DNA from: Planctomycetota bacterium
Lineage (GTDB): Bacteria; Planctomycetota; UBA11346
Reading direction: 5' to 3'
DNA: 16,659 bases
Assembly: GCA_024641365.1 (NCBI GenBank)
Contig: JAHEDF010000030.1
Span: forward strand, 1-16,659
Part shown: in pieces, positions 1-7,764 of the stretch
Numbering within the stretch: position 1 is the first letter of the stretch
How the letters are laid out: every line of letters begins with the position of its first letter
The notes under the pieces: generated by a model
Database searches by the model: none
Seen by the model: the letters and a program-made list of their open reading frames with translations, nothing else
Told to the model about the DNA's origin: nothing
Position numbers and translations under genes: made by a program

Positions 1-384
1 GGGGCTCTTCACCGTATTCGTTATACGGGCAAGCCGGCTAACCTGCCCAAACAGGTGCAGACGCAAAAAGATGCCATGTCGATTACATTTACTGACGCAT
101 TAGATCCCGAATCAGCATCAGTGGATAATTTTTCCATTGAAGCATGGAATTATAATTGGACGGGTAATTATGGCTCGCCAGAAGTAAAACCATCTGATAA
201 AACAAAGGGGCATGATTCCATTATACCTGCAAGCGTTAAATTATCTTCAGATAAAAAAACCATCACCCTGGAGTTGCCTGGTTTAGCACCAGTTAATCAA
301 TTGAAGATCAAATATAAATTATTGAGCGCGGCAGGAAATGTCGTCAGTAATGAATTATACTACACCATTAACGCAGTTCCCTAA
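1..384 (+). CDS. C-terminal end of a large secreted PVC-type protein (partial)
   Basis: The frame is open from the first base to a TAA at 382-384, giving 127 residues of a protein whose start lies outside the window. It begins with an ALHRIRYTGKP stretch, then a beta-rich module with SITFTDALDPESAS, EAWNYNWTGNYGSP and a terminal LYYTINAVP. From memory, this module closes very large periplasmic proteins of planctomycetes and verrucomicrobia (sugar-dehydrogenase-like propeller and heme-binding/cytochrome c proteins), where it resembles an Ig-like or PKD-like tail. The enzymatic part is not visible, so its reaction cannot be stated. The gene ends 56 bases before the convergent htrA stop, and a hairpin lies between them. 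Confidence 0.72.
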   Translation, partial: GALHRIRYTGKPANLPKQVQTQKDAMSITFTDALDPESASVDNFSIEAWNYNWTGNYGSPEVKPSDKTKGHDSIIPASVKLSSDKKTITLELPGLAPVNQLKIKYKLLSAAGNVVSNELYYTINAVP

Positions 385-419
385 ATCGTATAACTGCGAA
401 AGTGCAATGTAATAAATTG

Positions 420-449
420 CGGCGCTAACGCTATGAAACGTTAGCGCCG
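420..449. terminator. Hairpin at the convergent 3' ends of the first gene and htrA
   Basis: GGCGCTAACG (421-430) and CGTTAGCGCC (439-448) form a perfect 10 bp stem around an 8-base loop, and bases 420/449 add one more pair. It contains the htrA stop codon (443-441). On the minus strand it is followed by an A/T-rich stretch without a clean T run. On the plus strand no T run follows. It is best read as a terminator, or an mRNA 3'-end stabiliser, for the htrA operon. Confidence 0.5.
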
Positions 450-1865
450 TAGTCGTAGCCAGAAACTACGTCCATCTTGGTAAACTTGTAAAATTAATTC
501 CCGACGGCTATTTAAAGCGTTGGCGTCATCGGTTGTGGTTAATTGTCCATGTGACCGTTCGTGCAGCAAACGGTCGCCTGCTTTTAGGCCGGCTTTTTCA
601 GCTATGCTATCTTTTTCAACGTTGCTAATGCGTAAGCCGGCTTGGTCATCGGTGGCTAACCACAAACCGAATTCTTTTAATTGCACGCCTCGTTTCTTTA
701 ATGTATTGAAAGCAAGGTCTTGTAATTTTTGTTTTAGTTCTTCTTCAGCAACCGGTGTAACAACGGCTTCAAATTCTTTTCCGGAGCGCCATACTTTTAA
801 TTTTATTGAATCTCCCAGCGTTAAACTAGCTACGCGTGCTTGTAATTGCTGTAGTGAAACAAGATTCGTACCATTAATTGCTAAAATGGCATCCCCAGCT
901 TGTAATTTGGCAATAGCGGCTGGTCCTTCAGGAATTATCCCAGTAATGCGTACAGTTTGTACAGGCGGAAGCCCCAAGGCTTTGGCTTTTTCTGGGTCAA
1001 GGTGATCGAGATTAATACCAATCATTGGTCGACGAACTTTGCCGTACATGCGTAAATCGGTGGCAACGTGGTTCGCTAAATTTGATGGGATGGCAAAGCC
1101 AAGGCCAATATTCACGCCTGTTTTGCTGATAATACTAGCGTTAACACCAATGACGCGTCCTGTGATATCAACCAGGGGGCCACCACTGTTTCCCGGATTA
1201 ATAGCCGCGTCAGTTTGAATAAATGAATCAAAACCGCCGACGCCTTGGTAAATTCCAGTCGAACGATCAGTGGCAGAAATAATACCAGAGGTGGCAGAAT
1301 ACCCAACGCCAAGCGGGTAACCAAGTGCAACGACGTAATCCCCGACTTTTGCATTGTCGCTATTAGAAAATTCTAATGCAGGTAAATTGGGAAGATTTAT
1401 TTTCAGTACGGCTAAATCTGACTCAATATAGTGACCGATACATTCAGCAGCAATTTCTCGACTATCAGTTAATACCACGCGAATGCTGCCATAGATAACC
1501 GGCTGATTATTAACACCCTGCACAAATTGTTGTTCAGCATTGGTTTGTAAAACAACGTGTGCGTTGGTGAGCACATAACTAGCGGTATCATCCGAATGGA
1601 AAACAAATCCGGAGCCTTCGCCAACTTCCACTTCGCGGGTGAAAGAACGACCACTAAACGTGGCATAACGATAGCGTTCACTAGTGTGAATAGAAACCAC
1701 ACTCGGGGCCACTAATTCATGGATTAAATTGACCGCACGAGAAACACGCGCGAGTTCCTCTGAGGCCTCTAATAATTGTGCGCGCAATTGCTCGCGTGAG
1801 GCCGCATCTGCAGCGCTTAGTAAAGCGCTGCAAAAAATGAGTAAAAGAAGTGAGCGGAACAACAT
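441..1865 (-). CDS. HtrA/Deg-type periplasmic serine protease with two PDZ domains
   Basis: A 474-residue trypsin-like protease of the HtrA/DegP family, which degrades misfolded envelope proteins. The catalytic triad is visible: His103 in TNAHVV, Asp150 in ESDLAVLKI and Ser227 in GNSGGPL. A typical PDZ domain spans about residues 276-372. A second, weaker PDZ-like domain (about 385-474) runs to the end. The start is the ATG at 1865, because it gives a signal peptide (MLFRSLLLLIFCSALLSAADA) and has a strong GGGAGG ribosome site just upstream. The open frame extends to 2003, but the added residues are arginine- and cysteine-rich and overlap the uppS end, so they are rejected. It is the last gene of the purA-uppS-htrA run, 56 bases after uppS. 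The mature N-terminus (about 22-50) is predicted to be helical. Confidence 0.92.
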   Translation of the reverse strand: MLFRSLLLLIFCSALLSAADAASREQLRAQLLEASEELARVSRAVNLIHELVAPSVVSIHTSERYRYATFSGRSFTREVEVGEGSGFVFHSDDTASYVLTNAHVVLQTNAEQQFVQGVNNQPVIYGSIRVVLTDSREIAAECIGHYIESDLAVLKINLPNLPALEFSNSDNAKVGDYVVALGYPLGVGYSATSGIISATDRSTGIYQGVGGFDSFIQTDAAINPGNSGGPLVDITGRVIGVNASIISKTGVNIGLGFAIPSNLANHVATDLRMYGKVRRPMIGINLDHLDPEKAKALGLPPVQTVRITGIIPEGPAAIAKLQAGDAILAINGTNLVSLQQLQARVASLTLGDSIKLKVWRSGKEFEAVVTPVAEEELKQKLQDLAFNTLKKRGVQLKEFGLWLATDDQAGLRISNVEKDSIAEKAGLKAGDRLLHERSHGQLTTTDDANALNSRRELILQVYQDGRSFWLRLRR

Positions 1866-1921
1866 AGGACCTCCCTCAGCGACAGACGCAGATGCTAAAA
1901 TAAAATTACAATAAATTTGAC

Positions 1922-2677
1922 CTACACACCACCGAAGCGGCGTTCGCGGCGCTGGAATTCTAATAAGGCAGCATGGTAGGCGGCAATACCGAAATCGGGC
2001 CACAGCGGATCAACGCTAATATATTCTGCGTAGGTGGCTTCCCAGGGTAAGAAATTTGACAAACGTTGTTCACCTGCCGTACGAATGACGACGTCGACGT
2101 CACTGGCATGTGGTGCATATAAATACGATTGAATCGTTTGTGGAGTAATTTCATCCGGGGTCATATGCCCGGCGAGCACTTCCTGGGCAATGGCGCGACA
2201 GGCATCAGTAATTTCATCGCGGCCGCCATAACTTAAAGCCAAGCAGAGCACCATGGATTTATTATGTGCCGTCTCTGCAATGATGCGATTAAGCGTTGTG
2301 CGTACTTGTGTCGGTAATTTATGTAAGCTGCCAATTGCTTCTAGGCGCACATCATTTTCTTGTAGGGTCGCTAATTCATTAATTAAAAACTTGTTGAGCA
2401 AATCCATTAAGAAGTCAATTTCACTTGGTGGGCGCGACCAATTTTCGCTCGAAAATGCATAGAGCGTTAAGCGTTCAATGCCGAGTTTTACGCTTTCAGT
2501 GGTAATGGTGCGGACTACTTCAGCACCTTGTTGATGTCCACGGGTACGATCCCAGGTACGTGATTTTGCCCAGCGACCATTTCCATCCATAATGATGGCC
2601 ACATGTTTTGGCAATCGGATTGAATCTAATCCAACAGCCTGAGCATGTTCTTGTGGTTTTGGGCGCATGACTGTCAT
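1922..2677 (-). CDS. uppS: Isoprenyl transferase (undecaprenyl diphosphate synthase)
   Basis: A 251-residue cis-prenyltransferase that condenses isopentenyl diphosphate units onto an allylic primer to make the C55 lipid carrier for cell-wall and polysaccharide export. Family motifs are intact: HVAIIMDGNGRWA at 25-37 with the Mg-binding Asp31, FSSENW at 75-80, GGR at 151-153, and RTAGEQRLSNFLPWE at 199-213. Ala201 replaces the serine usual in RTSGEQRLSN, a mild variation. Length is normal. The ATG at 2677 lies 6 bases after the purA stop with no clear Shine-Dalgarno, which suggests translational coupling to purA. A second in-frame ATG at 2668 is a possible alternative start. Confidence 0.95.
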   Translation of the reverse strand: MTVMRPKPQEHAQAVGLDSIRLPKHVAIIMDGNGRWAKSRTWDRTRGHQQGAEVVRTITTESVKLGIERLTLYAFSSENWSRPPSEIDFLMDLLNKFLINELATLQENDVRLEAIGSLHKLPTQVRTTLNRIIAETAHNKSMVLCLALSYGGRDEITDACRAIAQEVLAGHMTPDEITPQTIQSYLYAPHASDVDVVIRTAGEQRLSNFLPWEATYAEYISVDPLWPDFGIAAYHAALLEFQRRERRFGGV

Positions 2678-2683
2678 TATATT

Positions 2684-3982
2684 TTAACGAATAACAATTT
2701 CTTCACGACCAGGACCAGTACCAATCCAGCGCACCGTTACACCGCAATGTTTTTCAATATAAGCAATATAGGACTGGGCAGCAGCTGGTAAATCTTGGTA
2801 ATTACGCACCGTATTAATGGCGCAATTCCACCCTGGCAATGTTTCGTAAATAGGTTTTACCCGTGCTAAATCGTCAATGCGAGAGGGGATCGTATCAATA
2901 CGCTTGCCATCTAGTTCATAAGCGACGCACACCGGGATAGATTCTTCAGCATCAAGAATATCGAGTTTGGTAAGTGCGATCGCATCCACGCCATTTAACC
3001 GACACGCAAATCGAACAGCCACTAAATCAAGCCAGCCACAACGACGTGGGCGACCAGTGGTAGCTCCAAATTCTCCACCGCGTTTACGAATGTCATCACC
3101 TTTGCTGTCTAATAATTCCACGGGAAATGGTCCCGAGCCAACGCGCGTGCTATAGGCTTTTACTACTCCGATGATGTCGCCTAGTTGTTTGTGTGATAAT
3201 CCACTGCCAGCAATGACGCCACCGACACCAGTATTTGAACTGGTTACAAAGGGGAAGGTGCCGAAATCAATATCTAATAAAACACCTTGTGCGCCTTCAA
3301 AAAGAAAATGTTTATTTTCGGCAGCTGCTTTGTGCAGCATGTCAGCCGTGTCGGCAATTAATGGTGCCACGCGCTTACAAGCGGGCATAATAGCGGCACA
3401 TGCCGCATCTAAATCAAGAGCATCTGCGCCTAAATGGTGTAATTGTTCATTGACGTGCGTGAGTTGGGCGCGCAATTTTTTTTCAAAAGTTGGTAAGTCG
3501 CGTAATTCACCACAGCGTAATCCAGTACGTGCTACTTTATCTGCATAACATGGGCCAATACCGCGTAGCGTGGTGCCAACTTTTGCGTCACCTTTTTCTT
3601 GTTCGAAGGCGGCGTCCAGTGCCTTATGATAGGGTAAAACTAAATGCGCACGATCGCTGACGAATAAGCGCGCGGTGGGATCAGATCCACCAGCAATTAA
3701 TTCATCTATTTCTGCGCAGAGCGCCAACGGGTCGACCACCACGCCATTGCCAATGACACATTGTGCTTGGTCGTGTAAAATGCCCGACGGTAATAAATGA
3801 AGCACCGATTTTTTACCACCAACAACCACCGTGTGTCCGGCATTAGCGCCACCTTGGCAGCGCACCACCACATCGGTTTGTGCTGCTAATAAGTCGATAA
3901 CTTTTCCCTTACCTTCATCGCCCCATTGGAGGCCTAATACTACGGAATTGCGTACGTGTTCTGTCGAAGCCGAGCTGCTCAT
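2684..3982 (-). CDS. purA: Adenylosuccinate synthetase
   Basis: A 432-residue GTP-dependent enzyme that converts IMP and aspartate to adenylosuccinate, the first committed step to AMP. Diagnostic motifs are all present: LQWGDEGKGK (18-27) with catalytic Asp22, GGANAGHT (44-51) with His50, RGIGPCYADK (140-149), FEGAQG (228-233), TRVGSGPFP (279-287), GATTGRPRRCGWLD (306-319), LTKLD (337-341) and GTGPGREE (421-428). The start at 3982 is chosen because AGGA lies 6 bases upstream and the protein then matches the family length. The open frame continues to 4102, but those 40 extra residues look non-coding. It heads the purA-uppS-htrA run, and its leader contains strong hairpins. Confidence 0.97.
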   Translation of the reverse strand: MSSSASTEHVRNSVVLGLQWGDEGKGKVIDLLAAQTDVVVRCQGGANAGHTVVVGGKKSVLHLLPSGILHDQAQCVIGNGVVVDPLALCAEIDELIAGGSDPTARLFVSDRAHLVLPYHKALDAAFEQEKGDAKVGTTLRGIGPCYADKVARTGLRCGELRDLPTFEKKLRAQLTHVNEQLHHLGADALDLDAACAAIMPACKRVAPLIADTADMLHKAAAENKHFLFEGAQGVLLDIDFGTFPFVTSSNTGVGGVIAGSGLSHKQLGDIIGVVKAYSTRVGSGPFPVELLDSKGDDIRKRGGEFGATTGRPRRCGWLDLVAVRFACRLNGVDAIALTKLDILDAEESIPVCVAYELDGKRIDTIPSRIDDLARVKPIYETLPGWNCAINTVRNYQDLPAAAQSYIAYIEKHCGVTVRWIGTGPGREEIVIR

Positions 3983-4029
3983 CGTCCATCCTGTTGACGG
4001 AAATTCGCTTCCGCCGTTACATGCGTAGG

Positions 4030-4069
4030 CCCACCGCTGGTCCATCGAACCGGACCACGCGTCGGTGGG
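4030..4069 (-). promoter_or_regulatory. Nested stem-loop in the purA leader
   Basis: CCCACCG (4030-4036) pairs with CGGTGGG (4063-4069). Inside it, TGGTCC (4038-4043) pairs with GGACCA (4052-4057) around an 8-base loop. On the minus strand this would fold in the purA leader, 48 to 87 bases upstream of the start codon. Neither strand shows a T run after it, so it is not an ordinary terminator. I do not recognise it as a known riboswitch, and its function is unknown. Confidence 0.35.
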
Positions 4070-4183
4070 GCGGCGATACGCTAGCAAGCTGCTGAAAAAC
4101 ACCAGCCTGCTCGGATGAGAGATAGACGGGCCACAAAAATAGCGCTCTTTTACCGAGATTTTCGAGTTGTGACTTTAAACAAG

Positions 4184-4216
4184 GTGTTCGAACACAATAG
4201 GCCAACCCACTATGAT
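4184..4216 (+). promoter_or_regulatory. Candidate promoter with palindromic operator for the gene at 4333
   Basis: GTGTTCGAACAC (4184-4195) is a perfect 12-base palindrome of the kind bound by dimeric repressors. TATGAT (4211-4216) is a good -10 hexamer, and the matching -35 position (TTCGAA, 4187-4192, 18-base spacing) falls inside the palindrome. The predicted leader would be about 110 bases. This is pattern matching only. Confidence 0.28.
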
Positions 4217-4332
4217 ACTTTTGGGAGCGGGTCATAGGCCGACATCAGTAGGCATGCACTGCGCCACACGCGGGGTAGGGAAGGCTGGTTTCACCCTAGT
4301 GGGAGGTAGGGCCGGTACGCTAGGACAGATGC

Positions 4333-5478
4333 ATGTGCCCCTTGCCTCGAGCTATAGATCCAGACGAAGATTCTTCCTACAGCACCATGGATTTTATCGC
4401 GGAAGCGCGACGTCCCTTACTTATCGAGCGCCATCGCAAGCTGATCGATGAAATGGAATCGAGTTTATCTGATAATTTAATTACTGGTGAAGCAGATAAT
4501 CCGCGATTGCAAGCGATGTTAAAAGAGCTTGAGGCCGATAGCGAAAAGCAGCGTTTAGAACGAACCTTACGCGCTTTGGCGGATGATCAGCATTATAAAG
4601 ATATGACTTTACGCGCTGCGCTAACCGAACAGCTCTGTTTGTGGCGTGAAGAGGGCAACGTTGAGGTTGCCTCACTGCAACTGCATGTCATCGGTATTTA
4701 TCGCCATGTTCGCAATCAGGTAATGGAACGACAAGGTGCGCCACCGTCGCTGGAAGATTTACGTGAATTACCGGCAACGATGTTGGGGCGACTGATGAAT
4801 CCAAATCCGCCCGTTTTTGGTTCGCCTACACTGAGCGAAAATTTAGTATATACGCCCTCATTTGCTGATCGCAGCATGCGTACAATCCGTCGTTTACGAA
4901 AAGCGGAGAATGCAGACAGCAATTGGACCGATGCGAATGGTGAGCCATCAATTCCACGCGAAGTCGAAGAACCGCTTGATGCGTTGCCGGAAACGGAGCG
5001 TAAGGCAGCTCGTCAATTATTAGTACGTGATCGCATTCGTTCGTCTTTTTATCGCGAAGTATTTTTACAATATTTAAGTCGCGATGAATTTGATATTACC
5101 CAAGATGACCACCCATCCATTTTGCATTGGATGGAAGCGATTGAAAATACTGCACATTTATATCCATTTATGCAAGGGCAAACGACCGGCCAAAAAGCAT
5201 TTCGTTTATCGCATTTAGCGCAAAAAATATTACAGCTTCACGAAATTTATGCACGTGTCGCGTTGGCAAGCCAACATCCAACCTATCGCGATACCTTTAA
5301 AGATAAAAATACACGTGAACGTTTAGCAATATTATCAAAAGATCATTATCCTCCTTTGGCGCTCACTTCTGAATTGGCTTTAGCGACTATGTTGTGTCCG
5401 TTCAAAATATTTGTCGAATGGGTACAAGAACGCGTTGCGGATAAAGATTTTGTCTTACCGCCAGATCCGAAACGATAA
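4333..5478 (+). CDS. Hypothetical helical cytoplasmic protein
   Basis: A 381-residue protein I do not recognise. It has no signal peptide and no membrane segment. Composition is charged and apparently almost entirely helical, with blocks such as LIERHRKLIDEMESSL (36-51) and LKELEADSEKQRLERTLRAL near the N-terminus. A Pro-rich linker follows around MNPNPPVFGSP, and the C-terminal half is aromatic-rich and helical. The start at 4333 is preferred because AGGA (4322-4325) sits 7 bases upstream. The in-frame ATG at 4387 lacks a ribosome site, though the sequence from there looks more protein-like. A large helical scaffold or partner-binding role would fit, but nothing specific can be claimed. A 222-base gap separates it from the next gene on the same strand. 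Confidence 0.8.
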   Translation: MCPLPRAIDPDEDSSYSTMDFIAEARRPLLIERHRKLIDEMESSLSDNLITGEADNPRLQAMLKELEADSEKQRLERTLRALADDQHYKDMTLRAALTEQLCLWREEGNVEVASLQLHVIGIYRHVRNQVMERQGAPPSLEDLRELPATMLGRLMNPNPPVFGSPTLSENLVYTPSFADRSMRTIRRLRKAENADSNWTDANGEPSIPREVEEPLDALPETERKAARQLLVRDRIRSSFYREVFLQYLSRDEFDITQDDHPSILHWMEAIENTAHLYPFMQGQTTGQKAFRLSHLAQKILQLHEIYARVALASQHPTYRDTFKDKNTRERLAILSKDHYPPLALTSELALATMLCPFKIFVEWVQERVADKDFVLPPDPKR

Positions 5479-5700
5479 TTAATTTAATTTTCTTTTGGAT
5501 TCTTTCACTCGTGATCAAATTGGTATGACAAGTTGTGACGAGAATTGTCAAAAAGAGCACAGCATATTGTCCAACACCGAGCATTTTTAAGTGTATCAAA
5601 CACTAGGCTGAGGCACACAGCAACTCCTGCAGCAACGCTTGCCACGGTCCGTGCGCGTTGGGGACGGCAGGATGCAATCCGCTTCGCCAAGGAGAAGGCC

Positions 5701-7152
5701 ATGAAATCACTCTTCTTAACCACTTTACTACTGATCGCTGGATGGGCGTCAGCATTAGAGAATAGTTTAGTGATGCGGCCGCCAGGTGGAAACGGTGGTG
5801 GTCTTTATGCGGTCGTTCAACCAGGAAACGGTAATATCACGTTGTATGGCTTAGAAGGAAATTCGACGACCAAATATGGCTCTGCTAATTTTCTCGCAGA
5901 CTTAAATTATTTAGCGGCGGTTACAGCTGCACGACAAGGTGATATTTTTTATTCATTATTACGCCTTGGATCTGAAAATTCAAAACCATCACCTGCAGAA
6001 TTATTATCAACACCTGCATTTCCTGAAAAACCGACAGCAAAAGAGCAGGCTGCAGGACTAAAAGCATTGCGTTATCGCGCAACAGACGCGGAAAATGCAT
6101 TTTGGGCGGAAGAAAAAGAATATGACGGCGTTGTCCGCGGAGCGATGGGTAGCACCGTGTTAATGATTTGTGTTCCGGTTAAACATGCGTTGCTGTTCTA
6201 TGATTGCCAAGATCGTAATAAGGGGCCACGTTTGGTTTGTTGGCGCAATTACGGTGTCGATTTAATGATCACGCAAACGTACAATTCTGATCCAGCGCCA
6301 CAGGATATACTGCAGGCTTTACCAAAAGATATTCAAAAAGAACAAATAGACGCCATTCAACAACAAATGGATGCGCTCAAGGAAGGCGGTGGCGCTGTTC
6401 AATTACAACCAAGTGATCCGTGGGTTGCCTCAGGTAGTGGTGATCGCTGGGTATTAGTTGATCCACCAAATAAGCACATTTGTTCTTATGAATACGCCGG
6501 CAGAACGTATAATTTAAAATCATCGCGCAATTTAGAGATCGATCAATTAATTCCCACCTCAATGAATAGTAATCCAGATGAACAACGCACGTTTCAAGAG
6601 TATGAAAATTCACGTAAAAAGCAGCTGGCGGCGAAGGGTATCCTGCTTGATGTTCCGTACCTCAAAGCGTTGGTGAATCAAAAGCAGGTTGAAAGTGCAA
6701 AAACCAGTGACATCCAAGCTGATATTACTGGCGATGATTTAATGCTCGATTTTGTTAAATTACGTAAGATTTTTGCTTATCGTTTAAATGGACGAAATAA
6801 TGGACTCGAGTTCGTGTCTATGCGAGATTACACGCTTGACGTTGGCATGGGATTGCAGGATGTCGAATTGCGCGCTGAAGCAGATGCAGTCGACGCTTGG
6901 AATTTTGCCAAGAAAATGCTTGGAAAATTTGACGAAGAAACCGTCTGGCGTACGGTCAAGTTTGCGCTGAAATTAGATCCCTGCATCATTAAAGTTATCG
7001 AAAAGGATTCGGCAGCCAAAAAGCTGAAAAAAATTCCCGATTGGCAAGCAACATTAGATGAAGCGATTAAAGCCTGCGAAGAAAAAATGAAGAAATTAGA
7101 AGAACGCCGCAAAGCTGCCGAAGAAGAACGCAAACGTAAAGCCGGTAAATAA
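5701..7152 (+). CDS. Hypothetical secreted protein with conserved-looking cysteine core
   Basis: A 483-residue protein of unknown family. The ATG at 5701 has a clear AAGGAG (5689-5694) 6 bases upstream and starts a classical signal peptide, MKSLFLTTLLLIAGWASA, with likely cleavage after Ala18. The frame is open further upstream to 5545, but that part is not credible as protein. The mature part has a Gly-rich start (PPGGNGGG, 28-34) and a cysteine core (C157, C169 and C180, the last in LVCWRNYG). More cysteines lie at 261, 428 and 459. The tail from about 451 is a highly charged Lys/Glu coiled coil ending in RKAAEEERKRKAGK. The cysteines and signal peptide indicate a periplasmic or envelope location. 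A strong terminator follows. Confidence 0.82.
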   Translation: MKSLFLTTLLLIAGWASALENSLVMRPPGGNGGGLYAVVQPGNGNITLYGLEGNSTTKYGSANFLADLNYLAAVTAARQGDIFYSLLRLGSENSKPSPAELLSTPAFPEKPTAKEQAAGLKALRYRATDAENAFWAEEKEYDGVVRGAMGSTVLMICVPVKHALLFYDCQDRNKGPRLVCWRNYGVDLMITQTYNSDPAPQDILQALPKDIQKEQIDAIQQQMDALKEGGGAVQLQPSDPWVASGSGDRWVLVDPPNKHICSYEYAGRTYNLKSSRNLEIDQLIPTSMNSNPDEQRTFQEYENSRKKQLAAKGILLDVPYLKALVNQKQVESAKTSDIQADITGDDLMLDFVKLRKIFAYRLNGRNNGLEFVSMRDYTLDVGMGLQDVELRAEADAVDAWNFAKKMLGKFDEETVWRTVKFALKLDPCIIKVIEKDSAAKKLKKIPDWQATLDEAIKACEEKMKKLEERRKAAEEERKRKAGK

Positions 7153-7180
7153 GAGAATCGGTAAACGTAAGTAAATCATA

Positions 7181-7212
7181 AAACCCTGCGTTTATTTAGC
7201 GCAGGGTTTTTT
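7181..7212. terminator. Bidirectional rho-independent terminator
   Basis: AAACCCTGCG (7181-7190) pairs with CGCAGGGTTT (7200-7209) around a 9-base loop. On the plus strand a run of six T (7207-7212) follows. On the minus strand the stem is followed by TTTTA. It serves both convergent neighbours, the secreted protein gene ending at 7152 and smpB ending at 7220. Confidence 0.9.
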
Positions 7213-7219
7213 GTGGTCT

Positions 7220-7726
7220 TTAACCGCGCTTGGTGCGACGGGCGATTTCACGATCAACATCACGTTTCATAGCACGCTTAATTAAATCCTGACGTTTGTC
7301 GCCGCGATCTTTGCCGCTGGCTAAACAAATAACTATCCGCGCATACCCACGACGAAAATGGATTTGGTCAGGCACCATAGTTTTGCCTTTGGTTTTTAAC
7401 TGACCGGCAATTTTATTTAATTCGCGTCGATTGAGTAATAATTTACGAGGTTGGACAGGTCTATGTCCAAAGGCACCAGCTTGGCGGTATTCACCAATAT
7501 GGAGACCATACAGCCATAATTCATTCCGTTCCATACGTGCATGCGCATCACCCCATTGCACATCGCCAGCACGCAAGCTTTTGACCTCGCTGCCCATTAA
7601 AACAATGCCAGCCTCCCACGTGTCTTCGACATGATAATCATGGCGTAATTTACGATTTTTAAGAACTACCTGAATGGCGTCTTTATCGACTTCTTTTTTT
7701 TGTTTTGAGGGCTGCGATTTTGCCAT
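7220..7726 (-). CDS. smpB: SsrA-binding protein (trans-translation)
   Basis: A 168-residue SmpB, which binds tmRNA and delivers it to ribosomes stalled on broken mRNA. Visible family features are HDYHVEDTWEAGIVLMGSEV with KSLRAGDV, then ARMERNELWLYGLHI, RKLLLNRRELNKI and a basic C-terminal tail with GDKRQDLIKRAMKRDVDREI. The tail is the segment known to enter the mRNA channel. A 25-residue Lys/Gln-rich N-terminal extension precedes the core, making it slightly longer than usual. There is no obvious Shine-Dalgarno before the ATG at 7726. It follows the thioredoxin-like gene by 38 bases on the same strand, so co-transcription is likely. The tmRNA gene itself is not in this window. Confidence 0.96.
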   Translation of the reverse strand: MAKSQPSKQKKEVDKDAIQVVLKNRKLRHDYHVEDTWEAGIVLMGSEVKSLRAGDVQWGDAHARMERNELWLYGLHIGEYRQAGAFGHRPVQPRKLLLNRRELNKIAGQLKTKGKTMVPDQIHFRRGYARIVICLASGKDRGDKRQDLIKRAMKRDVDREIARRTKRG

Positions 7727-7764
7727 TGCTGTTGTGTTGTTTAATAACGAGGAAAGATGACAGC

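Larger units (their letters stand above)
3983..4332. promoter_or_regulatory. Divergent intergenic region between purA and an orphan gene
   Basis: 350 bases with no convincing gene. It must hold the promoters of purA (minus) and of the gene at 4333 (plus). On the purA side, a small CGGAA/TTCCG hairpin (3998-4013) and a larger nested stem-loop (4030-4069) lie in the likely leader. Towards the other gene there is a 12-base perfect palindrome (4184-4195) and a TATGAT hexamer (4211-4216). The last 100 bases before 4333 are G-rich, with repeated GTAGGG-type blocks, but I see no known riboswitch in them. Confidence 0.5.

Noticed and set aside
1866..2003. Extended N-terminus of htrA overlapping uppS
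   Set aside because: It would bury the clear signal peptide and ignores the strong GGGAGG site before 1865.
3171..3548. Plus-strand open frame antisense to purA
   Set aside because: It is a shadow of purA codon usage; purA is certain from its motifs.
4038..4057. T-arm-like GGTTCGAT loop suggesting a tRNA on the minus strand
   Set aside because: The loop has 8 bases, there is no acceptor, D or anticodon arm in register, and it is better explained as the nested leader hairpin.
3983..4102. Extended N-terminus of purA
   Set aside because: The added 40 residues have no family counterpart, and AGGA before the ATG at 3982 fits the normal length.
4017..4235. Minus-strand open frame of 72 residues in the gap upstream of purA
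   Set aside because: No ribosome site, no recognisable protein pattern, and it overlaps the leader hairpins and likely promoters.
4235..4332. Possible cobalamin-type or other riboswitch before the gene at 4333
   Set aside because: GGGAAGGCTGG loosely recalls part of a B12 box, but the rest of the conserved core is absent.
5545..5700. Upstream in-frame extension of the secreted protein gene
   Set aside because: The signal peptide begins at 5701 directly after AAGGAG; the extension is arginine-rich and has no ribosome site.
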